A stretch of DNA of 64,000 nucleotides from Trichobilharzia regenti (GCA_944472135.2 OX235267.1:22303452-22367451), one strand, 5' to 3'. Counted from the stretch's first letter, positions 1-10,924 are shown. Translations and numbers: made by a program. The notes: generated by a model from the letters alone, not told the origin.

Positions 1-36
1 GCTGTTTCCTACATCCGTTCAGTCGTAGGAAACAGC
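1..36. repeat. Perfect 12-bp inverted repeat (hairpin)
   Basis: Bases 1-12 (GCTGTTTCCTAC) are exactly complementary to bases 25-36 (GTAGGAAACAGC), with a 12-base loop. It lies at the very edge of the window, so it may be part of a larger repeat that is cut off. No function is visible. The rest of 37-566 is AT-rich sequence that I read as intron of the gene whose exon begins at 567. Confidence 0.6.
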
Positions 37-566
37 TGTTTCACCCAATAGTCTGTCGTAGGTCATATAACGACTGTGAACATTAGGGTTACGAACCTTT
101 CAACACTGAGATGTATTAAAAAGATATTCATTCCACTGTAAGGAGTTGCCACAGTGTCTCTTGTTCGATAGAGTGGACCATAATCTCCATGTGTTTCTGT
201 TTACTATGGTCTAAGCGGAGTTTATTATCTTATTTTGAAAATATATGCAGCCAAGCCTGTAACTAATTTTGTTGTTTAATTATGATGTGATCATAAACAA
301 TAAATAGCATCAAGTAAATAATGCTGCTTCATTGTGGTTCATCCAATGAGCTAACTTATATGAAAGTACATACTACCAGTGTCCAAGTTATTGATTTGAG
401 TTGTTTGAGTTGTTATGAGAAAAGAGTGAGTTATTTGTACTGGCAACAAATAGGTTACCAACATGAAGCACTGAAACAACGTGATTTTGTGATTTGCATG
501 TTATGATCAGAAAGTGTCCATATCATTACGTATAAACCAATGAGAATTTTCTTTCATTTCTTTTAG

Positions 567-815
567 ATTTTCTGAATGGATTGAATTACAACAATCTGGT
601 CAACTTGGTTTACGTCTGGTAAATACACTTCAAACACCCGCAGCTGTTGTCCACTTCCCATACATTGAACTAATTCTAGCTCATCTCCCCTTCCTAATTA
701 TTTCCATTCCTTGGGCTTTTCTTATTCCTGTGGGTAATTATCTTCTTGATGGATTTTTCTTGTTTCTCTCTCAAATGATTAATCGAAATTACTCAGAAAA
801 GCGGAATGATAAAAC
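567..815 (+). CDS. Multi-pass membrane protein, first visible exon (83 codons)
   Basis: An internal exon of a spliced gene. It follows an acceptor with a pyrimidine-rich tract (TTTCTTTTAG, AG at 565-566) and ends before a donor GTAAGA at 816. One base finishes an upstream codon and two bases are left over at the end. The translation starts FSEWIELQQSG and contains a long hydrophobic stretch (FPYIELILAHLPFLIISIPW, then AFLIPVGNYLLDGFFLFL), consistent with one or two membrane helices. The four exons 567-815, 1224-1341, 5345-5673 and 7293-7791 join in phase (1+82 codons+2; 1+39; 109+2; 1+166) into 397 residues with no internal stop. The 5' exons lie before the window. I do not recognise the family. 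The C-terminal helices of an ER multi-pass enzyme such as a GPI-processing protein are one possibility to test, not a claim. Confidence 0.72.
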
Positions 816-1223
816 GTAAGATACTTTGAAAAAAGTCAATTTTTGGTTATTATACGTGATGATGATATGTTTTTATTGGAAAAAGATGAAAGTGCCTATT
901 ATAAGTGATACTGTGAAATGTTCGGCTCTGATCGAAACCTGTCGCACAAATGTGTGTCTGTATGCGTGAGATGACGTGATGTGGCGTGGTACTCTTATCC
1001 AATATGATTCACTTTTGCATAGTGTTATAAGAAGTCCTACTGTATGTCATTTTCATGCCTTATTGGTATTCATCAACAAGTTGGCATATCTTTAACCTTG
1101 AAGGGACTGATATTCCCTACAAGGTTCGAATCCAATGGCTGTTTACATTTTTTAAACTTGAAATCATAAATGTGTAAAGTGTTACTAATGTTCCTTTTCC
1201 CGTTCCTTCATTTTTTTCCTTAG

Positions 1224-1341
1224 TGTATCATCTTCTCCAACTTTACTAATGATCATGACAATGCTTTGCATCTTGTTAATTGGTTGGATAATTTGTGAAT
1301 CATTAGCTGTTCTTTTGTTAAGTTTACTACTGTTAATCAAT
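1224..1341 (+). CDS. Multi-pass membrane protein, second visible exon
   Basis: The exon is bounded by an acceptor (TTTTTTTCCTTAG, AG at 1222-1223) and a donor GTAAGT at 1342. Its first base completes the codon left open by exon 567-815, and it ends on a codon boundary. It encodes about 39 residues that are almost entirely hydrophobic (LLMIMTMLCILLIGWIICES, then LAVLLLSLLLLIN), clearly a membrane span. The following intron (1342-5344) holds an RTE tail, an unclassified repeat, a Penelope terminus and two SINE copies. Confidence 0.72.
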
Positions 1342-1385
1342 GTAAGTCTAGATTCATCCTTGTGTTGTTGTGTTTAGTTGTTTTT

Positions 1386-1386
<1 letters not shown>

Positions 1387-1433
<47 letters not shown>

Positions 1434-1725
1434 CATTGAGCTCTGAATCGAACAAATGGCTTCAGGAGCTTCACTCTATTCTCTGCATTCCTATTTAGCT
1501 GGCTGCATGATTGCTCATAAGTTTTCATTTTCTCCCGACTTGAACTCTTCAGTGTCACCGTTGGACGTTTAGGTTGTTTTCTCTGGCGTGTGATGCCATC
1601 CAGTAGTATTTTCAGAGTATGACCAGTCCATCTCCTTTTCTTTTGCATATTTATTAGGTTAATTTGTTGCCACAGTTCTGTCCATATGGTCATCAGTATG
1701 GAGCAAAGACAGCTCTTGAATACAG
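1387..1725 (-). mobile_element. RTE-type LINE, 3'-end fragment with (AAT)n tail
   Basis: Read on the minus strand, it encodes a degraded version of the RTE C-terminal signature (KKRRWTGHTLK), followed by the Arg/Pro-rich stretch and the terminal 'gagctc...attcaat' tail. It ends in a pure (AAT)n run at 1387-1432. The same region occurs in better-kept copies near 18.9, 34.3 and 62.8 kb. It sits in an intron of the membrane-protein gene, antisense to it. It is 5' truncated, as expected for target-primed insertion, and has no coding potential. Confidence 0.72.
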
Positions 1726-2524
1726 GCTGTTAGGCGTAATGAATAGTTTAGTCTATCAGAAAAATAATTTATTACTTATGGTTGTAGTGATAAAAGATCC
1801 CGCTTACATACAATATCTTTAGAAACTAAACATTCGACTCTTGGGATTTAATTGCTATAACGAAAAGAATACCTTGGAAATTGTACAGATGGAGTGAGTA
1901 CATAGTGAAATGCATAAACATCAGGACAGGTTTCCTTAAACATTCGCATCATTCTTAAAGCATAGTCAGTTTTAATGCGAAACCAACAGTTTGAAAGTTC
2001 CGTAGACCTAGGTTGTCGTTCTAAATTTATTTCCTAATCCATTACAATCAGATCAGTTTTGTGAAATTGAAGTGTAAGAGATAGCCTGACTAACACGTAA
2101 CAGTCTGTCCGTCAGAAATGTTGATAATATCACGCGAAGACCTGTCTGCGCACCTGGTCAGGTAGGTAAGTGGTAATAAAGAAAGTTATATGCCTGTCAC
2201 TCATGTGGTGAATGTAATTGTCTTGAAACCTGATCAGTGATCTTATGTTAAATGGCCCGCTTATTAGAGGAACAGATCGGTAAATTTGAAAGCGGTTTAT
2301 TCACTTTCTGTCGCTACACATATTCTTTCTCCATATCAGGTCAATCACAGATAGTATTGTGGCAAGTGCTACCTACAATATTTGTCAGTAGTATATGAAG
2401 AGACGTTCATCAGCACAAAGATATGAAATGGCTCAGAGAGGGATTTGACGTCAAAGAGGGGAAATGAACCAGTATTACGAAAAAAACACGGGAGACATGA
2501 AAAGATGACAAAGGAGCACAATTA

Positions 2525-3230
2525 TTTATTGTTTATTTATTTAAACACATAAAAACTTGGTACAATATGGGACCAAGAAGGATGTGCCACACAATAATAA
2601 TAAAACAACATAGATCAAAAAAAGAAGAAAGGAGAGGAATATATATATATACATAAGTAGAGAACGGATAAAGAACTTCATCTGGAAGGAAAACAGTCAT
2701 GCTTAGCAAGTTCAAACAGTATTCGTTAACCATCATTGGGAAGGGAAGAAAGAAGTAAATTGCAATACGTGTTATAGCATGCGATAAGTTTCCTTGATTG
2801 TTCGTTGCTTCATTCAATTCATTTTGTGATGGCTGAGATACTACCCGGGCGCCCAGACCGAAGCAGGTGGTTTTATTAAGGGACCACCCCCCAGGCCTTT
2901 GACTTGGAGTCTAATCCGCAAGGCAGCAGAGCAGCGTCAGGAGCTGCATTCCCATAGTTTTCGGTGACCCATATGGGTTCATACGCCATTTGATCCGATT
3001 GGGTACTGAAGCCCATGTACCCCATGGGCTATCCAAACAACCTTCCTGACACGGTAGGACCTGCAGGGACAGAGTCCCGGTCAGTTTAGCATGTTGGGTC
3101 ATTACGGTATTCAAGCCCGACCACCACGACAAGGGAGCAGTTATCGGCCGGGAAGGAACACAATACGAAGGGTAGAAGTAGTACAGCACAGAAGATCTGT
3201 GCAACTGACGATTTTCATATAAAGTGTATA
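2525..3230. repeat. Unclassified repeat-like segment, GC-rich in 2840-3200
   Basis: Bases 2840-3200 are much richer in G and C than the surroundings and contain short self-complementary words (CCCGGGCGCCC, CCATATGGG-type). Bases 2525-2660 look like a terminal A/T-rich tail. The frames that stay open show no recognisable domain. The compositional jump inside an AT-rich intron suggests a transposon piece, possibly a LINE 5' region on the minus strand, but no family could be assigned. Confidence 0.35.
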
Positions 3231-3258
3231 TAACCTTCCTTTATGTAGATATCAGATT

Positions 3259-3260
<2 letters not shown>

Positions 3261-3301
<41 letters not shown>
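3261..3301. repeat. (AT)n microsatellite
   Basis: An uninterrupted AT dinucleotide run of about 41 bases. Confidence 0.95.
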
Positions 3302-3304
<3 letters not shown>

Positions 3305-3870
3305 TATCTTTTCTTCTAAGGCAAATATTCTTTTCCCTAAAAAGTATGTTTTAAAGTGACTAGGGATATTTTTAGCGCTAGTAAATCATTTGAATGACAT
3401 TTAGATTATATGAAACTACTGCTGCTGTTTTTCAGTATTGTAAGGGAGATATACTTATCAGAATGTTTTCGTCGTTGCTTAGTAACTTCAGTTGTTGTTT
3501 ACTACTGTAACAACTGCCTAATAAACTTATTATCAGTCTTTTTCATTTGCGTCATTACTCTCACTTCTCCTATGCATATTTAATTATGATCAGAATATGA
3601 CTGATAATGGATAAACAGTTACCTTAGTGCTTTCATATGGGGATGGGACATCTAGGCGCGTACGTGGAATCATTCTTAACTTATGTATTCATTCAGAGAT
3701 AGACCATTTCAGTTTAACGATATTAGTAACACAATCAGACAATCTAATCCGACTAGCCAGTGGGGTGCAGCAGGTTGATTGTGAGGACAAATATCGGTCA
3801 ATGACATTGGCTGGTGGTCGCATTATATCGTGAATTGACAGAATTTGGAGTTCATGGACAGGCCTTTGGA

Positions 3871-4035
3871 TCGGGTCTCAGTGGCTTAATGGTCTTCGAG
3901 CTCGCCTTGTAACCGGAAGCTCCTGAGTTCGAAACCTAGGGGTCCGAAATTAGGACGAAACGACTTTTCAGTACTCCCAGGTTTTCCAGTTATCCTTTAA
4001 CCGGTGTCAGTTCATGATGAAATCCTGAAACACTA
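3871..4035 (+). mobile_element. SINE family B copy (tRNA-like head, broken hammerhead)
   Basis: The tRNA-like head has an A-box-like TGGCTTAATGG (from about 3881) and a B-box-like GAGTTCGAAAC (from about 3926). The 3' half of the family's hammerhead follows: GTCC, loop, GGAC, GAAA, and a CAGTACTCCC stem I strand. The 5' core CTGANGA has been lost, so this ribozyme cannot fold. It is intronic and in the same orientation as the host gene. Confidence 0.7.
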
Positions 4036-4329
4036 TTTACTTACTCTAAGGTTTAACATATAGATCATTTGGTTATCAAAACTTTGAGATGGATCTTGCC
4101 TAAATAATCTGAAAAATCTGAGTCATTCGTGTGTGTATAAACAGTCAATAGGGTTGAATAGGATAGAAGTATTAAATAGCAACATGGCTGGTTAATCACC
4201 GAAGCTTTGCTCGGTTATTACATGTAATAGGAACGACACAATACTGATCCTGGATAAACGGAAGACAGCATTAAACAAGATGACGTAGTAAAATTTTACT
4301 ATGTAAGTTGGGAAGTTTTATGAACACTT

Positions 4330-4455
4330 ACAATGATGTGATTATAAGTAATAAATTGTACTCGAAATGTCATCCAGTTATTATTACTGTATCAATGTGA
4401 GTTATATCAAATAAAGTTATCTAATACGGAGTTATGTCCTACTACACTGATCAAA
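4330..4455 (+). mobile_element. Penelope-like element, terminal fragment
   Basis: It matches the terminal repeat of the 26.6-28.6 kb Penelope-like element. The shared words run from TACTCGAAATGTCATCCAG through GAGTTATATCAAATAAAGTTATC to GGAGTTATGTCCTACTAC. Only the terminus is present. Confidence 0.62.
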
Positions 4456-4842
4456 TTTCTATCCTTATGTTAGTGGATTCTCGTTGATTTATTTAGTAAT
4501 CGTTTGAAAAATGGAAATTAGTATTAAAATTCGAGACATATTGTCATTGAAATATAAAATCACTTTCACAGTGTATGTCATGATAAATCATCCATCTGTA
4601 TTTATCACTGTTACCCCTGGGGAAGAAAACAGTGTGGGTATAAACTTTGACTTCAGTAACATTAAACGTAGTACAACTGGAACAGTCAGTAGGGGAGATA
4701 TCAGTTTAGAGCATATGTTCAGCAATACAAGACGAAAAATAAAGCTTTTTATCAGAGAAAGTGATTGATTGATTGATAAACACAAAGATATTCCACTAGG
4801 AGCTTTTGCTTAGTCACCTAACTTAGTCTATTAGTAACTTTC

Positions 4843-5125
4843 AGGTTTGATCACGAGCTGACCATCATTTAGCGAACCTTTGGAAAATTGGGTAGTATTG
4901 AACAGCTATCACTTCCTAGTTTGGCACTCTTCAGAGTCATTCACCTGCTGGGGTTCAGACCCGGGACTTTTCGGCTACAAGGCGAACTCGTAGACCACTC
5001 AGCAACCGGAAGGTCCGTACTGGGGAACAGTCACGGATTAGGGTTAGACAGCTGTGCAGCACTCCCTGGTTTTCTCACGTTTCCCTAACTGATGTCAGAT
5101 CGTCATCAAAGTAGTAGACAATCAA
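4843..5125. mobile_element. SINE family B fold-back (two copies in opposite orientation)
   Basis: A minus-strand copy (about 4843-5000) has the B box as GGGTTCAGACCC and an intact-looking CTGAAGA core motif at about 4930-4936. It meets a plus-strand copy (about 5012-5120) that ends in CCCTAACTGATGTCAG. The two halves share the same tail sequence in inverted order. See also 32450-32710 and 39361-39640. Confidence 0.55.
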
Positions 5126-5344
5126 ATTCCTGTAAATCAACGCTTGATACTAAAACTTTCATCTGAATAGCAAATATTTGTCGACAAATTTTGTACGTTG
5201 TGTAAATATTACTTCTATCATCCATCAGTAGTATACTATTTTAGTGAGAAAAAAGACCGTAGATATTATTCATTTTATATTCGAATACGATCCCTACTTT
5301 GTGTATTTTGTGTAATTTCTGTTGTTTTTGATTTATTTTGTTAG

Positions 5345-5673
5345 AATTGTTCATTTTGCCGACAAAATCATATCAATAGTGAAGCAGTCAAATTCTTCAG
5401 CAGTTGTCATTTTATGAATGTACAAGGAAATATTGTCTGTACAGATGAAGAGAAGCAAAAGTCGGCTAGTCATCATGCAAATACTGATCATTCTTATTCT
5501 AATATTAAGAAATTAAAAGGGACACCTTCGTCAGTAGAGTTTAAACGAAAAAATTATGCCATATTGTTTTATTTATTGAAATGGCGGACATTTATTTTAC
5601 TCGTTCTCATTAGCTTACTAATGTTAGATGATTGGATATCATTTGTTGTGCGTATTAAAGAGTCGTATTTCAG
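5345..5673 (+). CDS. Multi-pass membrane protein, third visible exon
   Basis: The acceptor is a T-rich tract ending TTTGTTAG (AG at 5343-5344) and the donor is CAG|GTTAGT at 5674. It starts in phase 0 and ends with two extra bases. It begins NCSFCRQNHINSEAVKFFSS, a Cys-containing polar loop. A Lys- and Ser-rich polar stretch follows, then a membrane helix near the end (NYAILFYLLKW, RTFILLVLISLLMLDDWISF). An ORF can be read on through the donor to 5809, but that extension enters a TG repeat and is intronic. Confidence 0.72.
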
Positions 5674-5768
5674 GTTAGTTCATTGGGAAATATTGTTTTT
5701 GCTGTTTTTATGCATAATCGCATTACATTTTGATGTATCTGTTTGTTGTTCGTATCTGCTTGGTTGTT

Positions 5769-5790
5769 GTTGTGTGTGTGTGTGTGTGTA
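5769..5790. repeat. (GT)n microsatellite
   Basis: A short TG/GT dinucleotide run just inside the intron after the exon ending at 5673. Confidence 0.8.
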
Positions 5791-6659
5791 CGTGTATGTG
5801 GAAGTTTAATTAAAAGTTTTGTAAAATTGAGAAAGCATTTGTCTTGTAGTTCTTATACTTTTAAAATTAATTGTACTTGGTAATGTATGTGGAGTTAATC
5901 TATGATAAATGGCTAAATAAAGCATTGCTCCTCTTCTGATATTTGAGACGCTCTTGTATAGTCTATGAATATTATCCTTATGCCTGTAATCGTACTTGTG
6001 TATGCACGGAGGCAAACCACTTTTCATGCCAAAGAGTTTGATCCAAAGTATGCAGTCAACCATACTGAAAATAAATGTCTGTCAGATTGATAATTGTTTT
6101 TCTAACTACACTGCTTGTTTCACTGGGCATTGTTACAGCGTCTGTGGACTGTGCTCTGGATTGAATGTAAACTATTTTGGGGACTCAGGTGTAATGAATA
6201 GTGATATAATGCGATTGGCTAATACTTACACAAAGAGACTTTGTTTTATGTTTAATCCATTGTATTAAGTAATTACTTTGACTATATGTTTATAGTTTTT
6301 AAATCTTCTGTTTGCGGAGATTTAAGCAGCCATATAAGGTTACAGGCTTGATACAATCGGCGTGACATATTTTTTAGTGAATAGGTCTGTATGTGGTGAG
6401 TTGTAACATTTGAGTTCCCTCAGGCGGTGTTGGAAGATAGTTATTCATCGATTATATCGAATTGAGATGGCGTTGTTTGGTGAATTGAAAGAAGTTGAAA
6501 ACCACAAACTATTTTAATTTTAATTTGTTCGTTTTGTAATCTAACTACCCTTCACTGAATGTCTTCTTGATATCGTGAGCCTGCACTCCTGAATAGTCAC
6601 GAACTAGGGCAAAATATCAGTCCCGAAAGCATTTTTATCTCATCTGGTTATCCCAGAGC

Positions 6660-6870
6660 CACCTCTTGTGCAACAGGTCATATTAATTTACATCCAGCCG
6701 ACGAGTCCGAAATAGGACGAAATGCGCATCCTGGATTCCACTGCTAGTCACCATCCATCAATTAAATACTAACTAAATGCCCAGACATCGTCGAAGCATC
6801 TGCACAAGAAGCCGACATGTCAACCTGAGACCGAGCACTTCGGTCCAATAGATCAACGGGAAAATCTAAA
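6660..6870 (+). mobile_element. SINE family D fragment (hammerhead-bearing, SmAlpha-like)
   Basis: This is the same sequence as the reverse complement of 39245-39430 and shares the right arm of the 39.3-39.6 kb fold-back. It includes the hammerhead at 6694-6734, CCACTGCTAGTCACCATCC, then the tail with ATGCCCAGACATCGTCGAAG and the CCGAGCACTTCGG hairpin (CCGAG...CTTCGG). The tRNA-like head is missing, so the copy is 5' truncated. It lies in an intron of the membrane-protein gene. Confidence 0.7.
6694..6734 (+). ncRNA. Hammerhead ribozyme motif, family D (U4 to C)
   Basis: Stem I is CCAG (6694-6697) with CTGG (6731-6734). The core is CCGACGA (6698-6704), where the consensus is CTGANGA. Stem II is GTCC, loop GAAATA, GGAC (6705-6718). 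Then come GAAA (6719-6722), the self-complementary stem III TGCGCA (6723-6728), and the cleavage position C6730 after T6729. All helices can form. The single core change (U4 to C) should weaken or abolish cleavage. Published schistosome SmAlpha hammerheads have this same layout. Confidence 0.75.
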
Positions 6871-7292
6871 AAGTTCAGTTAAATTTATCCGTATATACTC
6901 TAGTATATTGAGTTAGTTTTCTCAGTGAACCAAGTTGTGCTACTACATTTCTTAATTAGAAGACTGAAAAAGTAGGTATAAAGTTGAAGCGAGTTGTTTG
7001 TAAAACATTATCACCTTTGTAGGCACCCAACTACTTAGTCCTCCAACATATCATAGATCCAAGTCAATAGAAATTTCGAAGTCCACCTATGACAACTCAA
7101 ACGACAACGGATGGTTTAATTTTATCGTTTTTGCATTTTCAAAGTTTGGTGGATACTGAGGTATCTGCATTTCTTGAGTAGAATTTTTGTCAAGTATTTC
7201 TCTTCAGCCATTTGAGAAGTGACTGAAGGGTTGAATTTCACTTGTGCTAACAATACAACTTATGTTGTTATTTTTTTATAATTTTATTTCAG

Positions 7293-7791
7293 TTTATCTG
7301 GTGTTTTATACAGCTATACACTTATGATGCATTCCAGTCGTTTGATACCAAGTACTCTTATCCTGCTGTGTACATCGATATGGTTATTACAATTTGACTT
7401 AGTTCGTGTTCACTCATCCTCGTCAACATCGCCATCGTTTCGGTGGTCCCTATCGTCATCTTTAGTGTGTATACGTAAGAAAAACACTGCAGTTGACACC
7501 ATTACTAATGACAGTAATAATAATAATAATGGTAACAACAGTAATAATAGTAATATCAATAATGATAATAATGTTAAACAAATCTATTACTTTTTTATAT
7601 TCTCTTGTAAAATTATTGCTGTATGTTTATTATTCAGTATTTTCAACTTGGCTATATCATTATATCGTATTGTACAGTTAACTGTGCTTAGTCTTGAATG
7701 TATTGCCTTAATCCTTTGGTTCTCTTATAGATCTTATCATCCTAGCAGCAGCAGTTGTGAATATGTACATAAAGTGAAAAAAATGTGTTAA
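7293..7791 (+). CDS. Multi-pass membrane protein, terminal exon
   Basis: The acceptor is a T-rich tract ending TTTCAG (AG at 7291-7292). Its first base completes the Ser codon split with exon 5345-5673, and the frame is open to the stop at 7789-7791. The protein has a hydrophobic segment (STLILLCTSIWLL), a Ser-rich loop, and an Asn-rich low-complexity insert from an imperfect AAT repeat (about 7500-7578). Two more likely helices follow (YYFFIFSCKIIAVCLLFSIF and LTVLSLECIALILWF) before a short basic tail ending KVKKMC. Asn runs of this type are common in schistosome proteins. No clear AATAAA follows within 100 bases; SINE family C begins about 80 bases after the stop. Confidence 0.72.
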
Positions 7792-7899
7792 AACTTTTTT
7801 CATTGATAAAAAAAACACTTTATACTCCTAGAACCATTTCTTCTATCTGCTTTGTTATTGAATCTTCAATCTTAGATGGTTGGAGGTAATCGCCAGGAC

Positions 7900-7944
7900 G
7901 CCTTGAACCTAGGTTTCGTGCTAGTTGACACTCGTCACCAAGGC
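7900..7944 (-). ncRNA. Hammerhead-like motif, family C, minus strand
   Basis: Reading downwards: stem I GCCTTG (7944-7939), core GTGACGA (7938-7932), stem II GTGT with GCAC (7931-7928, 7921-7918), GAAA (7917-7914), stem III CCTAGG (7913-7908), U-U, then CAAGGC (7905-7900). Every helix is paired. Core position 3 is G instead of C, facing G8, which is expected to be inactive. Confidence 0.6.
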
Positions 7945-8096
7945 GTATCTGTAGTCAACTCAAAATACCCACTACAGTCCTACAGGAGGTCAATTGGGAG
8001 CCCGAATACCTCAGTGGTAACGTTTCTGGCTACAGCACTGGGTGACGCGGGTTCGAATCTCAGAAGGGAAATGAGTTCCTTCAAGATTGCAGATAC

Positions 8097-8144
8097 GCCT
8101 TGGTGACGAGTGCCAGCTAGCACGAAACCTAGGTGGTCCAAGGC
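8097..8144 (+). ncRNA. Hammerhead-like motif, family C, plus strand
   Basis: Stem I is GCCTTG (8097-8102) with CAAGGC (8139-8144), core GTGACGA (8103-8109), stem II GTGC with GCAC (8110-8113, 8120-8123), GAAA (8124-8127), stem III CCTAGG (8128-8133). Three extra bases sit before the cleavage position compared with the 23.2-kb copy. Position 3 is G, as in the other family C copies. Confidence 0.6.
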
Positions 8145-8319
8145 TTCCTGCCGACAACCTCCAACCATCTAACATCATCAAATCAATGTGCAACGTGATG
8201 GCGAGCCACCTATCATAGTGGCCACATTGCAAGATTGACTGATAGAATTCAGTGTGCAGCGAAGAAAGGACTAGACACATCATACTAGTTACTAGTGTCA
8301 AATCAAAATAATCTTCAAT

Positions 8320-8935
8320 TTATTCACAGAGGGATACTATGGATACGGATGTGATTTCTAAATAGCGTTTCGAGAGAGATTAATATTAACATCAGCTTTA
8401 TCACATATCACTTAATTATCTGTTGTATTTCGATAGTTTATGAATGATGCTATGTAGAGTTGCCAATCATTGGTCTCGGTTGTTTTTGCGAATTTCAGCT
8501 GAACAGCATACATCAATATAAAACAAACCAGTACAGGACTTTATACGTTAAGATATAATATGAATAGGTTAATATTGTTAATAGAAAATTGTAGTTATTT
8601 ATCAGCTTGAAGGTGTCCAGCTATCTGAATTAGAACGACAGTTATTGTTTTCTTTGATGAAAAGTCATATGCTAGTCAACGCACATTAATCCTCATAATT
8701 TCGTGGAGTTTTATGTTGTATTTTGAGCTGGATCATTGAACTGTAAGACTTTGATTGTCCTTTTTAGCCTATGAATTCTAATCTCTGCCAATTCATGACA
8801 TAGCATGACCACTTCGCAGTGTCTTCTTCGATGAGTTACTGCCTTACCTTCAGCCTACTGCAATCTACTCGTCACTGCTTCCCAGTAGAACCGCAAGGTC
8901 ACTGCCTGAATAGGGCCAGTCGCTAGTGAGCATCA
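8320..8935. other. Stretch without a recognisable feature
   Basis: AT-rich unique-looking sequence. No exon with paired splice sites and no repeat shared elsewhere in the window was seen. Bases 8760-8880 faintly resemble a family B tail (CCTATGAATTCTAATCTCTG). Confidence 0.5.
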
Positions 8936-8939
8936 GATA

Positions 8940-9060
8940 AATTTTCAAGTGTTGGTTTTTGTAGGGATTTAGTTTGGTTGGTTGAAGGATTTCATCATTA
9001 GCTGACATCAGTTAGTAAACCACTGAAAAACCTGGGAATGTTCGGCATGTTACATGAATG
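8940..9060 (-). mobile_element. SINE family B remnant (tail only)
   Basis: It contains the family B tail read in reverse: TCAAGTGTTGGTTTTTG, then CATTAGCTGACATCAGTTAG, then ACCACTGAAAAACCTGGGA. The tRNA-like head is not present. Confidence 0.55.
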
Positions 9061-9408
9061 AAATAATCATCTTTCTTAATGACCCGAACTGTGATTGATC
9101 GTCTCCTTATTATATTCACTTGCATTAATATTGATATTTTCGTTGACCTGTTATTTGACCTTTCAGCAGAATGGTCTGTCTAAATCATTAGGTTTATGCA
9201 ATTGTTATATGTAGTTATAAACTAGCTTGAGAGTCTATCATTCAAGATTCAAATTATATAAAATGTCGACTATATTTATCGGCTAGTCGGACAAATAATC
9301 AATCAGAGAGATGTCGACTACTCGACCTACATTGCTGCACGATTATTTGCTAGAATACTTTTGGAATATTATTATTTTTTTAAGTGTTAGTTTCTTAGGA
9401 TTTGTTTT

Positions 9409-9620
9409 CTTCAAGTTTGACCACAGGTTAGTGTTACTTAAAGAACCATAGAAGGAAAGGAAATATTAGGTAGCTGTTTTGTTCTCGTTCTGGACCCTTC
9501 ATTAGTAGGGACTCATGCCTCCACAGTGGGATTGAATCAAGGACTTTCAGGTTACATGGCAAGCTCGATGACTATTCAGTCACACGGACGGAATTCACTG
9601 GCCCATGAATCATAACTTAT
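9409..9620 (-). mobile_element. SINE family B copy (degenerate)
   Basis: It has the tail (TTTGACCACAGGTTAGTG), a decayed hammerhead region around 9470-9515, the B box as GGGATTGAATCAAGGAC, and the head GGCAAGCTCGATGACTATTCAGTCAC, all on the minus strand. The ribozyme core is too altered to fold. Confidence 0.6.
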
Positions 9621-9929
9621 TACCATCGTTATTATTATCTCGCTTCGTTGAGAAATCTACTGGGAAATTAGAGGTCGGTCTGAACCAAGATGAGTCTTTT
9701 CATAAATGTACTATTCATCTGTAGAATGATAACCAGTCATGTGGTTGATAATTTTTTGATCAATAAAAATACACACAAGTGCTGGGCTTAATACAATTAC
9801 AAAAAACTGTGACATGCGAGACGATAATGGCGATTAGTCATAATAGATTCATATAATGTAGGGAAGAATAAATTGATAAGTCAGTTCAAGGCTGTAAAAC
9901 GTGTCTGCCAAATGACTAGTGCAAAATAG

Positions 9930-10075
9930 TATTTTCAAGTGTTGGTTTGCAGGGATTTGAGTGGTTACAAGTTTGATCACGATTTGACTCCAACTAGAAA
10001 ACCACTGGAAAACCTTGGAGTACTGGATTGTTATGCTACATCAAAATGTATCCGCCATGTAACTGGATATTATTG
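9930..10075 (-). mobile_element. SINE family B remnant
   Basis: Tail words CAAGTGTTGGTTTGCAGGG, GATCACGATTTGACTCC and AAAACCACTGGAAAACCTTG identify the family. The head is absent. Confidence 0.55.
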
Positions 10076-10084
10076 TAATGATTA

Positions 10085-10205
10085 ATCTTTTATTTTATAA
10101 CTGTAAGAACCTAAAGAGAATTTATTGAAAAGATCATTCTTCTTTCTAACTGACTTTTAATCCATGATATGGGAATATCTCACACTCTTAATTCTTACTG
10201 GGAAA
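10085..10205. repeat. Dispersed direct repeat, copy 1
   Basis: About 115 bp that recurs in the same orientation at 14005-14120. Shared words are TTTTATAACTG, AAGAACCT/AAGAACTT, GACTTTTAAT, CATGATATGGGAATAT and TTAATTCTTA. No coding potential is visible. It may be part of an older, unassigned transposon. Confidence 0.65.
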
Positions 10206-10924
10206 TTCTCAAGCGTTCGTCACTAGTAAGTGGTATTTGTGTGAATATTTAGAGACTATAACATAACGCATAAAATTTACCCCATTTTACATTGATTCAA
10301 ATATTCAGTTACATTCTTAAATCGCATGCGCATATTCAAATAACTTCCAATACACTGCTATACATTTTTGTAGGAACAAAGTCATAAATATTTGGAGCAT
10401 GCCTTCATACTGAATGATATTGCACTGAACGATATACTGTGGATTATTTGACTAGACGATTCTTTTGCAAGAAGTGAATATAATGCTCCGAAGATATTGT
10501 ACTGTAGACGAGTGTGCTGTTCAGAATAAGGTTATCGTTATTATTTGTCGATTGATATATCTGCTTCATAGATGCGTGTTTGTCGATCTGAATAGCCTTA
10601 CAACCAGACTGCAGGGAATTCTGTGGCATTTTTAGTATTTCCTGTGTGTTTGTAACTTCTTCGATTTCGACCCAAGAATACGTGAAATAAAACACTAGGT
10701 AGCAATTACGGATACGTATGCGACTGGAAGATATGTAGCAAATTTAAATGGAGGAAACAATAAGAATGATAACGGATGCCTATAAGCCTGATATTCACAA
10801 TGGTTAGCAATTAACAGACATGTTCATTTCGAGCAGATTTGTCACTTATTAAGGGACAGTTTAAGTGGTTAAAAGGTCAAAATAAAACAATTAATACTGA
10901 TACACGTGAACATTTTTCGCTTGT

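Larger units (their letters stand above)
7874..8310. mobile_element. SINE family C, fold-back copy with a hammerhead fold in each arm
   Basis: The central tRNA-like head has an A-box-like stretch around 8010-8022 (CCTCAGTGGT) and a B box GGTTCGAATCTC near 8050. The left arm (7876-7952) and right arm (8091-8172) are inverted copies of the same sequence: CAGATACGCCTTGG ... CCTAGGT ... CCTCCAACCAT. A family tail follows at 8190-8310 (GATAGAATTCAGTGTGCAG and so on). Each arm folds as a hammerhead (separate entries). Sister copies lie at 22945-23435 and 38715-38960. Confidence 0.68.

Noticed and set aside
2911..3204. 97-codon minus-strand frame
   Set aside because: No domain, no splice context; it follows from the GC-rich repeat block having few stops.
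7493..7681. 62-codon frame overlapping the terminal exon
   Set aside because: A shifted reading of the AAT-repeat part of the real exon 7293-7791.
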